From: Arachis hypogaea
Lineage: Eukaryota; Streptophyta; Magnoliopsida; Fabales; Fabaceae
Reading direction: 5' to 3'
Assembly: GCF_003086295.3 (NCBI RefSeq)
Contig: NC_092051.1
Coordinates: 22,439,940 to 22,503,939 of the forward strand
Length of the DNA stretch: 64,000 bases
Part shown: positions 10,585 to 22,944 of the stretch, piece after piece
Position numbering within the stretch: the stretch's first letter is position 1
How the letters are laid out: each line of letters begins with the position of its first letter
Notes under the pieces: generated by a model
Databases searched by the model: none
Seen by the model: the letters and a program-made list of their open reading frames with translations, nothing else
Told to the model about the DNA's origin: nothing
Position numbers and translations under genes: made by a program

Positions 10585-11637
10585 ACATGAAGTTTTCACT
10601 TACGCATACGCATGACAAAGGGACGCGTGCGCGAGCTGCACCTTTACACTCCCACGCGACGTGTGGCCTTTGCTCCAGCAAACGTAACTTTTGAGTTTTA
10701 AATTCTATTTCAAACTTCTAAATTTCTATTTTCATTCCTTTAGCCATAAACAGTAATATTAAACCTGATAATCAGATGAAGCTAGGAAGTGAGGATAACT
10801 TGGAGATGAAGTAAAGCTGAAAAGTGATGAATTGATTATGAAATGTTACAGATAACCATGTATGATACTTGGCTTGAATGATTAAATGATCTGAGATACG
10901 AGATTCCCTGGGTAAAGTACCGTGGCTTGCCACCACGTGTACCAGGTTGAAAACTCGATACTCTGTTGACCCTATGACGTAAGGGTGACTGGGCACTTAT
11001 AAATTCCCGGGAGTGTTAACCCCCATTGAGCAATATTGATTATTTGAGAAAAAGCTATGTTAGACTCTTGGGGATGCACGTCGAGGGACAGTCTAAGGTT
11101 TTCGGACTTGTCGGGTTGGCTGGATAACCGACAGATGAGCCTCATCAGCCATAGGATAGGCATGCATCATATGCATACTACTTGAATTACTTGTTTGTGC
11201 ATTAATTGGGTGTGCCTAAGTGTACTTGCCATGTTAAATGTATATTTGTTACTTGCAGTGTTTGTAACCTTCTTGTGCTTACCTTTATCTGTTTATTTGT
11301 CTATGAAATACTGACAGAAATGGAGGTATGGAGGAATGGCAGTATGGGACTTAGATTTAAGATTAAGTTAAGTTAGGATTAGATACTCTTAGAAAACCAC
11401 ATTTTATAGCTTCTGTTTAATACTTTAAGCTCTATAATCTGAGTGTCGGCGTTCTAGGATTGCCTCTGACATTCCCAGGACCTTATATATTATGTGTGTG
11501 GCACCTTTACCATACTGAGAACCTCTAGTTCTCACCCCATACTATGTTGTTGTTTTTCAGATGCAGGTCAAGCGGTATCTCATTAAGCGTCTGGACTCCT
11601 GAAACGAAGTGGTTACTGGGTTATTTTGTTGTACATT

Positions 11638-11638
11638 G

Positions 11639-11696
<58 letters not shown>
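11638..11696. repeat. AT/GT microsatellite in the left LTR only
   Basis: A short AT run leads into about 23 GT units (11651-11696). The right LTR has no such tract at the matching place (about 18228), so expansion here or deletion there came after insertion. Confidence 0.95.
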
Positions 11697-11698
<2 letters not shown>

Positions 11699-12120
11699 TT
11701 AGCTTTCTCTCTACATAACTTATTCTTTTTGATCCTCTTAGAAGTTTATGGAAAGACAGGATTTTGTTTATGTACATTTGGATTTTGGATATGTATATAT
11801 ATGTGTGTGTGTATTCTCCGGCCAGTCTTGACTTCGCGAGCTGAGTTAGGAGCTTGTTGCTTTGTATCTTTGACCCTCTGTTCCTGTTTTTGGTTACTTT
11901 ATACTTAACAACTATAGCTTTCTTCGTATGCAAGATAACTCGTTTCTTGAACATTGCGCTTTTATTTCACGATTTTTATTTTCTCTATTCTTCAAAGCTC
12001 CTAGTATATTATAATCCTTCTGCTATTATATGTAGACATTTTATTTTAAAGGTCGTAATACCATTCCACCTTTATTTTATGACTTAAGCATAAAGCTCAG
12101 TGTGGTAGGGTGTTACATTA

Positions 12121-12132
12121 TGGTATCAGAGC
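12121..12132 (+). other. Primer binding site, initiator Met tRNA
   Basis: TGGTATCAGAGC starts 3 bp after the 5' LTR end. It is the usual PBS of plant chromoviruses and would prime minus-strand DNA synthesis. Confidence 0.93.
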
Positions 12133-12334
12133 AGTTCGCTCCTATAGAGTCTGAGGAACGGACTGACTATGCTTCTGAGCATACTCTGAGTGTCTATACA
12201 TGCTAATTAGGATATCTAACTGATATATGTGGCATGAATGCTCATGGGCATGCATTTGGAATTTTGAAATACTAGACTCGTGATATTGAGACTGATCACC
12301 TTGATATCACTTGTTTGGTATTAACAGGAACTAA

Positions 12335-13036
12335 ATGACATCTCGTGGGCGCGATCGTGGGTGTAATCGAGGTCAGGAACGGAGAGGTAATAAGGTAACC
12401 ATACCAGTAGATAGTCTGACCAATTTTATGACCGCAATGACGAGTGCTGCTACTGCCATCGGTGCTGTTGTCGCTGCGACCAGCCGAGTGATGGATAGGA
12501 TGGAACCACAAGTTAGGACTAGCAACGATGATGGTAACAAATATGAATGTGAAAATAATGTTACGAGTACGGGGGTACTAATGGGTCATCCGGAGCAAGT
12601 TAACACGGGTCAAGTAACAGGAGAAAGTTCAAGGAGGAATGAGGTAGTAAAGAGTAATCACCGAGAATCCTTCACAAAGAAAAAGGGAAAGATTACACCG
12701 CGGAGCCAAAGCTTCAAAAGGAGTTGTTATGTCGCTTCACATTCCCGACGCCGGAACAATGATCAGAGGAACGACAATCGTCAGAGACAGGATTCAGAAG
12801 AGCAAACTAGTACTCAACCGAAAGATTTGAATTGCCCGAGATACACAAAGTATCGTCCAAATAGACCATGCAGGGCCGAGCTAGGTGTATATTACGAGTG
12901 CGGGAAGCCAGGGCATATAGCTCGAGATTGTCCACATAGGAAACGCGGGGGTGTAGCCGAATCTGATCCTCAGACCCGAGGTAACCATGAACTAGCAGTC
13001 GAATTTCTAACTTTCTTGCATACCATTGATATGTAA
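12335..13036 (+). pseudogene. Shortened gag of the nested gypsy element
   Basis: A 233-codon open frame from MTSRGRDRG. It has a basic/acidic N-terminal part and a zinc-knuckle region reading YYECGKPGHIARDC, in which the first expected Cys is a Tyr. The central capsid region found in full-length chromovirus Gag is missing, so the frame is much shorter than usual. It then runs out into degenerate protease-side sequence. Gag would form the virus-like particle; this product would lack the capsid core and a complete knuckle. Confidence 0.75.
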
Positions 13037-13990
13037 TATTTATTCGTGACACATGACAAGCTTCAATAATCGTGAGGTCTAAGTCGATGAGTAGTCGAAG
13101 ACTGTTAGTTGTTGAGACGGAGCGATATTTAGTTAACTTAGAGGAGCGGTTAAGCTCTTGAAGGTTAAGGATCAAATGTCGTAGCGGAAGCAGGTTAGAT
13201 TATATCTACGGAATCAAGAGTGTTGAGGGTTATACAGAGTTATTGTTTGAAATCTAGTGATGGTGAAACCTCGAGGAAGAAGAATAGAGCGAATTCAATC
13301 TTAAGTTGTTAATTGTTAAGAAGCGAGGGAAGATGAAACCGATTTCCTGCTACAAGAAACTTTTCGAGACAATTCTCGAAGGTATACCAGAATTTCCATT
13401 TTAGGGAGAAAGTGAGTTTTCGATAGACTTAGTGTCGGAAGCCGGGTTAACTCTGATTGCACCATGATAAAAGATAGGAGGCAGTTAAAGGAAATAGCAG
13501 AAAAGAGAGCGAGTCGATCAAGAGTTTCCTTGTAGGAGGTACTGGTTATGTTAAGTGAAAAAAAGGACAACGATAGGAAGTTCCACACGAGAGTCAGGGT
13601 GCGTCAACTAATCTTTACAACTTAATCTGATATTTCTTTTATAGCTTATCTTAAAAACTCGCGGTGAGTGGACTTGCTCTTATTCGCAAACTGTATTCTT
13701 CAAAATCAGTTGAGATTTCTTTGACTCTATACGCTTTGCTCTTTCTACCAAAGATCCTTAATTTGAACTCTTTTCTTGGGATGCATCTAGATTTTTCTTC
13801 TTATGCATTCCATTATTTCGATGCAACTTTGTTTGACCGTATACAAGATTTTCTTTCTGATCTCCCACAAACACCGTTTGTATTGTCCATTCGTCTTTCG
13901 AGCTTAATGTCTTTCTGAAAACCAACTCGAGTCTATACTAGCATCGCGTATGAATCCTAGCTATAACCAGCAAGACGTTGATTCCTTAGA
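13037..13990 (+). pseudogene. Eroded protease and N-terminal RT of the nested gypsy element
   Basis: No open frame of the expected size remains. Short matches to the start of RT can be read across stops: PEFPF with SEFSIDLV (about 13390-13440) and SEKKDNDRK (about 13555-13580) at the place of the family's VKKKDGS block. The rest of RT and most of RNase H are missing, so about 2 kb has been lost relative to a full element. Sequence at about 13640-13930 is not recognised. Confidence 0.6.
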
Positions 13991-15688
13991 GCAAGACTTT
14001 TAGACGCAGGAAGAGTTGAATATGTGTCGGAGGAGGTGGATGGAGCTTCTGAAAGATTATGATTTCAAATTGAATTATCATCCAGGAAAAGCGAACATTG
14101 TGGCGAACGCCTTGAGTCGGAAGTCTTTATATGCAACTTGGATGATGTTGCGAGAAGAAGAGTTACTAAAGGCATTTCAAAGTTTGAACCTGGGAGTTAG
14201 AAAGGAATCTGGAATTCTGTGTTTGAGTCAGTTGCAAATTTTAAGTGATTTTAAATCAGAACTTCTAAAGGCTCATCAAGATGGTGAAGTATTACATAAA
14301 GTATTACCGACAATTGAACAGGAAAGACAGAAGAGAGTGTCAGAAGGTAAAGATGGTTTGTGGAGGTTCAAGAACCATATTATTATGCTAGATGTCGGAG
14401 ATTTGTGGCAAGGTATCTTGGCGGGAGCTCATAAGAGCAAGTTTTCAATCCATCCAAGAAGTACCAAAATGTATCAGGACCTGAAAGCAATGTTCTTGTG
14501 GCCAAGGATGAAGAATGATGTGGCGACGCATGTATCTAAATGTTTAACATGTCAAAAGGTTAAGATTGAGCATCAGAGACCATAAGAACCCTTCAGCCTT
14601 TAGAGATTCCACAATGGAAATGAGAGAATATTGCAATGGATTTTGTGACAGGTTTGCCTAGGACTCGGACTGGGTATGATGCTATTTGGGTGGTTGTGGA
14701 CCGACTGACAAAATCAGCTCATTTTCTTTCCATCCGAATAAGTTGTACAATGGAAGAATTGGCTCGAATGTACATTAAAGAGATCGTCAGGTTGCACGGC
14801 GTGCCTTCCACCATTATATCCGACAGGGATCCCCGTTTCACATCAAGGTTTTGGGGAGCCTTTCAGCGTGCATTTGGGACTCAGTTAAGTTTGAGTATTG
14901 TATATCACCCTCAGACAGATGATCAATCAGAGAGAACTACCCAGACCTTAGAGGATATGCTAAGGACTTATGTTTTGAACCAGCCGACGAGCTGGAATCG
15001 GTATATGCCATTAGTGGAGTTTGCTTATAACAATAGCTACCATGCGAGCATCGGAATGGCTCCATATGAGGCTCTGTATGGCAGGAAATGTCAACCTCCG
15101 CTATGTTGGTATGAAACTGGAGAAATAAGTTTATTAGGGCCTGAGATGATAGCTGAAACTACTGATCAGATAAAGAAGATTCGGAGCTGAATGCTTATAG
15201 CCCAAAACCATCAAAAGAGCTATGCTTATCAAAGGCAAAAGCCTTTGGAATTTGAAGAAGGGGAGCATGTCTTTCTGAAGGTCACACCAACTACAGGAGT
15301 AGAAAGAGCTATTAAGACTAAGAAACTGAATCTCCGTTATATTGGACCGTTTGAGATCCTGAAAAAAATTGGGCCGGTGGCTTATAGAATTGCCTTACTA
15401 CCGTACCTTTCGAACCTGCACAACGTATTTCATGTGTCACAACTTCGGAAGTATACTCCTGACGCAAGTCATGTTCTGGAACCGGAACCGATTCAAGTGA
15501 GAGAAGACATAACACTTCCAGTAACTCCGGTGAGAATTGATGACATTAGCATTAAACTATTGCATGGGAAGGAAGTATCACTGGTAAAAGTAGCCTGGAG
15601 TCGAGCTGGTATTGAGGAACATACTTGGGAACTCGAATCGGATATGCGGAAGGACTACCCACATCTCTTTTCAAGTAACTACATTTGA
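13990..15688 (+). pseudogene. RNase H end, integrase and chromodomain-like tail of the nested gypsy element
   Basis: The RNase H end (MELLKDYDFKLNYHPGKANI, about 14040) is followed by the integrase HHCC finger (HKSKFSIHP ... CLTCQ, about 14430-14560) and the D,D35E core: MDFVTGLPRTRTGYDAIW, ISDRDPRF, then HPQTDDQSERT. The C-terminal part has the GPFEILKKIGPVAY motif and a chromodomain-like end (VKVAWSRAGIEEHTWELE, MRKDYPHLF). Breaks are a stop with frameshift at about 14583 and an in-frame TGA at 15188, probably from CGA. The chromodomain-like tail would steer integration towards particular chromatin (family knowledge). Confidence 0.88.
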
Positions 15689-15712
15689 ATTTTGAGGGCA
15701 AAATTCTTTGTT

Positions 15713-15724
15713 AGGTGGGTAGGA
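15713..15724 (+). other. Polypurine tract of the nested gypsy element
   Basis: AGGTGGGTAGGA lies directly before the 3' LTR and would prime plus-strand synthesis. Confidence 0.8.
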
Positions 15725-18653
15725 TATAAAACCCGTTAAATTAGTAAATAGTTAGTCAATAAATTAGTTTTTAATAACGAAAATTAGAAATGTGAATATT
15801 ATATTAAATTAGGATAGAGTTCATCGAAACGAGAATTTTGACACTAATTTCGAAAAAAGGGTCCAAGATTGGACCGAACGGGCCGAACCGATTGAACCGA
15901 AACCAAACCGGGCCCGTCGGGCCAACCGGACCAACCTTTAAATGAACCCAAGTCCTTCTCTTCCTCATTTCAGCTGAACAACGCTGAAAGCTCCAGGGAA
16001 AGAAAGGAATGCTAAAACCCTTACGGCAAAATTCAACTCGCCGTAGCTCCTCCGTCCGAGCTCCTATCGCCGCACCGTTTGTGGCCACGTGTCCACTGCG
16101 TTGAGCTCTACGTTTCTATCGGAACAATTTTATAGGTAACTCATTTTTTGTTTTCAGTCACTTCTTCCCCCAATTTTCAAAATTTGAGTGGAGGTATTGA
16201 ATTTCCTTGTTCTTTGATGTTTTAGGATCCAATTAGCTTGAGAAAAATATTTACTTTTGCTTATGTGAAGCTTGGGTAAGGTGAGGATACCATGATTCTA
16301 TTTTAATTTCATTAAACTTGAGCTTTGGGTATTAAATTGGATACATATTTGTTATGAATGTGTATTAGGTTGTGAATAAATAATTGAAGCTTGAAATTGT
16401 GGACGTTGGAATTTTGGTGGAGGCTGGGCACTAGTATTTTGGTTGAGCTTTGGGGCTGTGTTTGTTGAGTGAATTGTTTTGGTCGCTACGAGGGAATCGG
16501 CCAAGGTATGGTTTAGGTTTCTTACATTTAATATGTAATGTTCTGTGAAAACTTAGGCTAGATAACCATAGGATAAGCTGGAATGCAGGTGTATATTTAA
16601 TGTTTAGTAATTTGATTGATAAACATGTTTGGTTTCGTTTGGTGATTTGTTTAGGTGGTGGAGATTGTTACTATATGGATGTTAGAAGGAAATTATGATG
16701 AAGTTGTTGAAATGTGAAATTATGTAACATTATTGAATGGTGGTTGATGAAATGATGTAGAGTTTTATTGAGTATTGTTGTTGGTATATTGTGTTGGTAT
16801 TGATAGCTTTGGTAATGTATGGAATGGCAATCTTGAATGAAAATGAGGTTTTGAAGAATTTGAAAAAGTTAGTTTTGGACTGAACTTCGGTGGGCTATAA
16901 CTTGGCTTCCGGAATCCCAAATTGATTTTATCTTATTTTAAATGAAAATTGGGTTCATAAAGTTTATGCCGTTCGAAGAACGGGAGAAAAATGATTTAAA
17001 ACGACTGAGTTATGCCTGTCGGAAATTTTGGTGTGAAATATGTTAATATGCAGGTGGTATTTTCCTTGTTGTGCAGCTTTCTGGTTGATCTTTTTTTAGG
17101 AACGTACATCCACGCGTACACATGGCCCATGCGTACGCGTGGCATGAATTTTTGGCGATGCATATGCGACTGGTCCCATGCGTACGCGTAAGGAGCTAAC
17201 AAGCATGTCCACGCGTACGCGTGATCCACGCGCACGCGTGACATAAAGTTTTCACCTACGCGTACGCATGACAAAGGGATGCGCGCGAGCTGCACCTTTA
17301 CACTCCCACGCGTACGCGTGTCCCCTGCTCCAGCAAACATGACTTTTGAGTTTTAAATCCTATTTCAAACTTCTAAATTTTTATTTTTATTCCTTTAGCC
17401 ATAAACAGTAATATTAAACCTAATAATCAGATGAAGCTAGGAAGTGGGGATAACTTGGAGATGAAGTAAAACTGAAAAGTGATGAATTGATTATGCAATG
17501 TTACGAATAACCATGTATGATACTTGGCTTGAATGATTAAATGATCTGAGATACGAGATTTCCTGGGTAAAGTACCGTGGTTTGCCACCACGTGTACCAG
17601 GTTGAAAACTCGATATTCTGTTGACCCTACGATGTAAGGGTGACTGGGCACTTATAAATTCTCGGGAATGTTAACCCCCATTGAGCAATATTGATTATTT
17701 GAGAAAAAGCTATGCATAGACTCTTGGGGATGCACGTCGAGGGACAGTCTAAGGTTTTCGGACTTGTCGGGTTAGTTGGATTACCGACAGATGAGCCTCA
17801 TCAGCCATAGGACAAGCATGCATCATATGCATACTACTTGAATTACTTGTTTGTGCATTAACTGGGTGTGCCTAAGTTTACTTGCCATGTTAAATGTATA
17901 TTTGTTACTTGTAGTATTTGTAACCTTCTTGTGCTTGCCTTTATCTGTTTATTTATCTGTGAAATGCTAACGGAGATGGAGGTATGGAGGAAAGATAGTA
18001 TGGGACTTAGATTTAAGATTAAGTTAAGTTAGGCTTAGATACTCTTAGAAAACTACCTTTTATGGCTTCTGTTTAATACTTTAAGCTCTATAATCTGAGT
18101 GTTGTCGTTCTAGGATTGCCTCTGGTATTCCCAGGACCTTATATATTATGTGTGTGGCACCTTTACCATACTGAGAACCTATGGTTCTCACCCCATACTA
18201 TGTTGTTATTTTTCAGATACAGGTATATATATGTACTTAGCTTTCTCTCCGCATAACTTATTCTTTTTTATCCTCTTAGAGGTTTATGGAGAGACAAGAT
18301 TTTGTTTATGTATATTTGGGTTTTGGATATGTATATATATGTGTGTATATTCTCGGGCCAGTCTTGACTTCGTGGGCTGAGTTAGGAGCTTGTTACTTTG
18401 TATCTTTGACCCTCTGTTCCTGTTTTTGGTTACTTTATACTTAACAGCTATAGCTTTCTTCGTATGCAAGATAACTCGTTTCTTGAACATTGCGCTTTTA
18501 TTTCACAATTTTTATTTCCTCTATTCTTCAAGGCTCCTAATATATTATAATCCTTCTGTTATTATATGTACACATTTTATTTTAGAGGTTGTAATACCAC
18601 TCCACCTCTGTTTTACGACTTAAGCGTAAAGCTCAGTGTGGTAGGGTGTTACA
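15725..18653 (+). repeat. 3' LTR of the nested gypsy element (about 2.93 kb)
   Basis: Begins TATAAAACCCG (first dinucleotide mutated from TG to TA) and ends GGTGTTACA. It is collinear with the left LTR except for the loss of about 120 bp near 18228. CGCG pairs are at 17117/17134, 17163/17183 and 17216/17233, with more single units to about 17320. Confidence 0.92.
17117..17320. repeat. Paired CGCG palindromes in the right gypsy LTR
   Basis: Pairs lie 17, 20 and 17 bp apart, matching the left LTR, and here the units are better preserved (ACGCGTACGCGT at about 17211 and 17309). Copies in both LTRs show that the block was part of the element when it inserted. Confidence 0.8.
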
Positions 18654-18658
18654 TCAAA

Positions 18659-19767
18659 CAACCTTCCGACCTTACGTCTAGTCCGGATGATCTGTCTCGT
18701 CCGAGGATCCTGCACACGACAACCAGAAATAAAAAAATTGACATCGAAATCGAGTTCAATAAGTTGACCAACAGAGATAATATTAAAGTGTTAGTTTGGA
18801 ATAAAATAAGTATCAGGAAGATTAAGATTGGACTGTGAAATAAAACCCTTATGTGTCGCATGCAAGAGGGAACCGTTAGCAGTATTGACAGAAGGTGTAT
18901 TTGTGGTGGTAGAAAAAGATGAAAAAGGATGACACAAAGGAGATATGTGATTAAAACAACCAGAATCAAAATACATTTAGAATTACCTGGAGGAGTGGAA
19001 AGAGCAAAAGAGGTATTATTAGACAAGGAGAGAAGTATCTTAAGAAGTGACTCAATGTGGGATGGATAGACAAAAGGTGGATTGAGAAAAGCAGAGTTAG
19101 TAGATTCAATAGCAGCAATAGTGTTTGACAATTGTAGCTAATGTGACCTTTCTGCTTGCATTTGTGACATTCAATAGAAGGACAGTCTGAGAAGAGGTGT
19201 TTAGAACGGTTACATTTCTGACAGAATTTATCCTTTTTGTTTATAGTAGCAAAGATATCTGATTTCTCTATAATAGTAAAAACAAAAGCAAAAGAGAGAA
19301 GAAACTGTAAAATCGGGGCAGAATTTGAGAAAACAGCATGCAAAATCGAAAAAAGCTCATCAAAAAATCTTAGAGAGGGTCCCACTATTTGCCACGTCAG
19401 GCAATGAAGGACACGTGGCAGCGTCTGAACGGACGAGGGAATGACTTCAGCGCTGACACAGAGCACTCGGGTCAACCAACGGGCCAGATCGGGTCCAGAC
19501 GCAGGTCTGACGGGTTAGAGCGGAGGCAGTGGTGGGTTAAGCACGGACCAGTACGGGTGTGACACGTGGATAGCGTCTGGGCTGTTGATCTGGGCCCAGT
19601 GGCGGCAGGGACTTGCGGCGGTGCGTCCGACAGTTTCCAGTGATGGTTCTGGACTCGTTGAACTCATGACAACGAGATGAAAATGACAGTAAGGGCGGTG
19701 ATGAACCAAAGCATCGGGAAAAGAAGCGAAAATCAAGGACAAAGAACACTGTCGGAAGAGAAAACAA
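18659..19767 (-). pseudogene. Copia gag remnant with two zinc knuckles
   Basis: Minus-strand frames hold CQKCNRSKHLFSDC and CHKCKQKGHISYNC (about 19225-19135), a pair of gag zinc knuckles. The region before them has overlapping broken frames, starting near 19767-19660 with a serine/threonine-rich N-terminus. Towards 18660 the frame leads to a degenerate linker that would join the pol remnant at 9086 once the nested element is removed. It is too short and broken to make a capsid protein. Confidence 0.75.
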
Positions 19768-19812
19768 AAGGGCTATGGACTAATTTCCATAGAGAAAGAG
19801 AAAAAAAAAACC

Positions 19813-19850
19813 TATGATACTAACTGATATTAATTGATCCTAATTATATT
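19813..19850 (-). repeat. Residual 5' LTR end of the copia element
   Basis: TAATTGATCCTAATTATA and its flank match the outer end of the LTR at 6290-6325. The inner 140 bp or so and the primer binding site are gone, apparently by deletion. Confidence 0.7.
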
Positions 19851-19898
19851 CTTCTTCTTCTTCTTCTTCTTCTTCTTCTTCTTCTTCTTCTTCTTCTT
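19849..19898. repeat. CTT microsatellite
   Basis: About 16 CTT/TTC units. Together with the TTC run at 6138-6148 it marks the microsatellite in which the copia element landed. Confidence 0.95.
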
Positions 19899-22800
19899 TT
19901 TCTTGTCATTGTAGTCACTACCACCACCTTCTCCTCATCCTTTTTTATTTGAATTCCTCCTTCTCCTCATTCTCCTCTTTTTGTTTTTTTTTTTATTTGA
20001 ATTCCTCTTCCTCCTTCATTTTCCTCCTCCTCCTCCTCCTCCTCCTCCATCTTCACCATCATCGTCATTATCATTATCGTTATCGTTATTATTATCATCG
20101 CCGTCTTCTTTTTATACATATAACAATTCAAATCCAGAATGCACCGAAATTTCTTAATGATGACGACACACAAACAAACTCGGTTCAAAACAAGCTCAGA
20201 CCAAGTGCACCTTATTTAAACCCCAAATGTACCGTAATTAAATCTAGAATGCACCAAAATTTACTTAATAATAACTCAAAACTACTCATCTTCATTCTTC
20301 TTTATCATTGTTGAGTTTGAAGAACTAAAATATTAAGATGATTACTAAACATTATTAGGTTAAAAGTCAATTATATGTGTGATTTATTTTGTTTAGTGTG
20401 CAGAAAGTAATTTAATCACACCAGGCCCAAGAAGCATGAATACAAGCCCAACATTTGTTCAACTTAAACAAAACACTCAGTCTTGATCCAAAGATTGAGT
20501 GACTGAAATATAAGAAAGAAGGAAAGAAAGAAAATTGGTCCAAGAACATACACAAGCCCAAACGGTAGTCCATATCCAAACTCATTCACTTGGTGCTAAC
20601 TAAAGAAATTGAATCCCATTTTATTTGAACCAAACTCCACACCACCGAAACCAAATTCTCTCTTTTCTTACTTCTTTCTCTTTTCTTTCACATCACCCAT
20701 GTGAACTCTCTAAAGAAAGAAAAAGAAAAGTATAAAGCTAGGGCAAATTGAAGAACAAAAAGCAAGTTATCAATTTCAAGCAAAAGAGGAGAAGGTTAAA
20801 GAAGCTAGGGCAAAAGACAAGATCACATCCAAGGACAAATCACAAAAAGGAGTTTTCGGATTTGTGCTTCATTGAAGCTCGGCGAAGAAATCGTACCTTT
20901 GCATGCATAGAAGTAGAAAGTTGAAAATGCTAAAGATAATGGAGTTCTGCTGTGAATCAACGCTCAAAATTTTGTCTTGGAGCCAAAGCAAGAATGCACG
21001 GTCTAGATTCAAGAATCAAGTTGAAAAAGGTTGAAAGAGAAGATTGAAGGTATGGTTGCATGTATGATTTAGTCACTGATTCTATACTCTCTTTCCTCTG
21101 TCACGTCGCTGCTACTACTCCTTTTTGGGAGAAGAAGTCAAACAAGTGCTGAAGCAAGTTTCAATGGTAAAAGGCAAAAATAGTGAGGTTCGTAAGTAAA
21201 AGCCATTGAGTGAAAAAAGGCAGAAAGTTAGACTTGGAGAAAAGAGCCATATGTTTATTCTAGAAATTCTTTGTAAGCGTTTTTGTTTTGTTGTCATAAT
21301 CCTGAGGAGATTTCCTTACAAGTTGGGTTAGCACTTTGTTGTTGAAAAGTTAGGCTGAGTTCCTAGTCAAGTCTGGTTTGGGTCAGAAACTTAATTTGTC
21401 CCAGATATGATTGGTTAGAATCCTAGGGAGAGTTAGTGAATGTATTTCTATTGAAAGATAGTGAAATTTCGTCATTATTGTGATGGAAACTGGATGTAGG
21501 CTACATTGCACTAAGTAGTTGAATCAGGATACATCTGTGTATCATTTCTCTTTCTCTTCTTTGTTTCTGGTTCTGCACTATAGGAAACAAAACTAAAATA
21601 TCTCTTGATTCTTCTATCCAGCTATATTTCATTATAATACTCCATACTCGTAACTCCGTTTTGGCTCCTACTGCATCGAGAGACAAAATCAAAGGATCTT
21701 CTATTTTCTTCTCAAAGTATCTCAACAAAATCCTAGTTTGAAAGTAAAAATAAAAAGAGGCCAAGATTCAATCCCCTTCTTTTAGCCATTGATATCCATC
21801 AATCATTATTTTTTCCTTCAACTAAATAAGATTGTAATATAGTACAAATATGTTCATTCAAGTCTAATATGAGAAGCAATGCTCTTAAAAGAAAAAATAA
21901 GAGCAACAGAAAAAAAAAAGAAGAATAAAAAGAAAAAATGCAGCATTAAAGCTTTTGTAGCAAAATTTTTGTGTCAAAACTAAGAAATTTATATGTTATT
22001 GTTAAGAAATTTTGGTGTTATTTTTCTGATAAATTCTGTCTAATTCAAAACTCTTTCTCTTCTTCCTTCTCATCTTCTGCTACTTCTTCTTCTTTTTCTT
22101 CTTCATCTTCTTCTTATTTTATTTTATTTTTTATAATTCTTCTTCTTTCACTCTCTTAAAAGAAATAAAACTAAAAAAAATCAAACAAGAATAATAAATA
22201 GTTGCAATATTACATGAGGAAGAGAAGAAAAAGAAGAAGCAAAACTAAAACGCAGCAACAGCAACACCAATAGAAGAAGGAGGAGGAAGCGCATGAAAAA
22301 GAAGAATGACGTGATTTCACACGCATGTTGTGTGAGTAGATTTTGTTGGAGTTGGACCAACTTGATTGGACTTAATTGCAAAAAAAAACTTAAATGTGTA
22401 GTGGAACTCTTTCTAATAAGTTAATAAAGAATTCTAAGTTTTTCTTAAAATAAATAAAGAGTAAAAAATAAATGAGGCATTCTACTGTACAGATTTGAGT
22501 GGTATAAAGAGAGAATATAATTTTTTTATAGTTATTTTTTATTATTTTATTATTATTCAAAATTTAAGTCCTACCTTTATTAATTTCTTTTTCATTCTAT
22601 TAAAAGAAAAATCTGTAAACTTACATCTTTACTATATAATTCACCAAGATAAATAGGTCTCTAATATTTTCAACTACGAACATTTAAATCTTTCAAAATT
22701 AAAAAATACATTTAAATTCTGTACCTTTCAGAACGTGTGACAATTATATTCCTCCGCAGAGTTGGAATTAAAAAACATAACGGAGAGTGTTGATCTAGAG

Positions 22801-22929
22801 GGGAAAGTAATGATGTGTCCGTTTAGGTAATGATGTAGGTAGTTGGTAAAAAATAAATAGACAAATAGATCCCTCATGCAAAACACTACTGTTTTAACAA
22901 TGAACCCTATTTCTTGGCCATTGCTGGTG
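19899..22929. other. 3-kb intergenic region without a recognisable gene
   Basis: It contains pyrimidine-rich microsatellites (CTC/CCT units at about 20019-20047; TTC/TCT units at about 22045-22115). Two related pieces with AGAATGCACCAAAATTT-type sequence lie at about 20135 and 20250. A purine-rich stretch at 20500-21050 is also present. Short open frames here are low-complexity by-products. An old element may be present at about 20390-21790, but no ends were found. Confidence 0.5.
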
Positions 22930-22944
22930 CTCCTCCCCTTCTTG

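Larger units (their letters stand above)
9087..12117 (+). repeat. 5' LTR of the nested gypsy element (about 3.03 kb)
   Basis: Begins TGTAAACCCTG and ends GGTGTTACA. It holds CGCG-type paired palindromes (10461-10584), a GT microsatellite (11651-11696) and no real gene; short frames in it are by-products. It is about 100 bp longer than the right LTR, mainly because the right copy lacks about 120 bp around the microsatellite (11570-11690). Confidence 0.92.
9087..18653 (+). mobile_element. Ty3/gypsy chromovirus-type (Tekay/Del-like) LTR retrotransposon nested in the copia element
   Basis: It is flanked by the target duplication TCAAA (9082-9086 and 18654-18658). The left LTR is 9087-12117 and the right 15725-18653, both ending GGTGTTACA. 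The primer binding site TGGTATCAGAGC (initiator Met tRNA) is at 12121, and a polypurine tract AGGTGGGTAGGA lies before the right LTR. The internal region is only 3.6 kb: a shortened gag, an eroded PR-RT stretch, and RNase H/integrase with a chromodomain-like C-terminus. The element lies in opposite orientation to its copia host and is non-autonomous. The clade is inferred from the integrase tail and the LTR size. Confidence 0.93.
6149..19850 (-). mobile_element. Ty1/copia LTR retrotransposon, degenerate and split by a nested gypsy element
   Basis: Minus-strand element. A complete 3' LTR (6149-6330) is followed on the coding strand's upstream side by RNase H, RT, IN and GAG-pre-integrase pieces. 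The nested gypsy element fills 9087-18653, then come the gag zinc knuckles, and at the far right only the outer 40 bp or so of the 5' LTR. The integrase-before-RT order defines Ty1/copia. Many stops and frameshifts, the loss of most of the 5' LTR and of any recognisable primer binding site show an old, dead copy. Confidence 0.88.

Noticed and set aside
11609..11908. Open frame coding for alternating Cys-Val
   Set aside because: It is the translation of the GT microsatellite inside the LTR.
12121..12132. Fragment resembling a tRNA gene end
   Set aside because: Only the 12 bases complementary to the initiator tRNA 3' end are present next to an LTR; it is a primer binding site. No full tRNA gene was seen in the window.
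20390..21790. Possible gene or LTR in the purine-rich intergenic segment
   Set aside because: No terminal repeats, target duplication, conserved protein motif or clear splice pattern could be found by eye.
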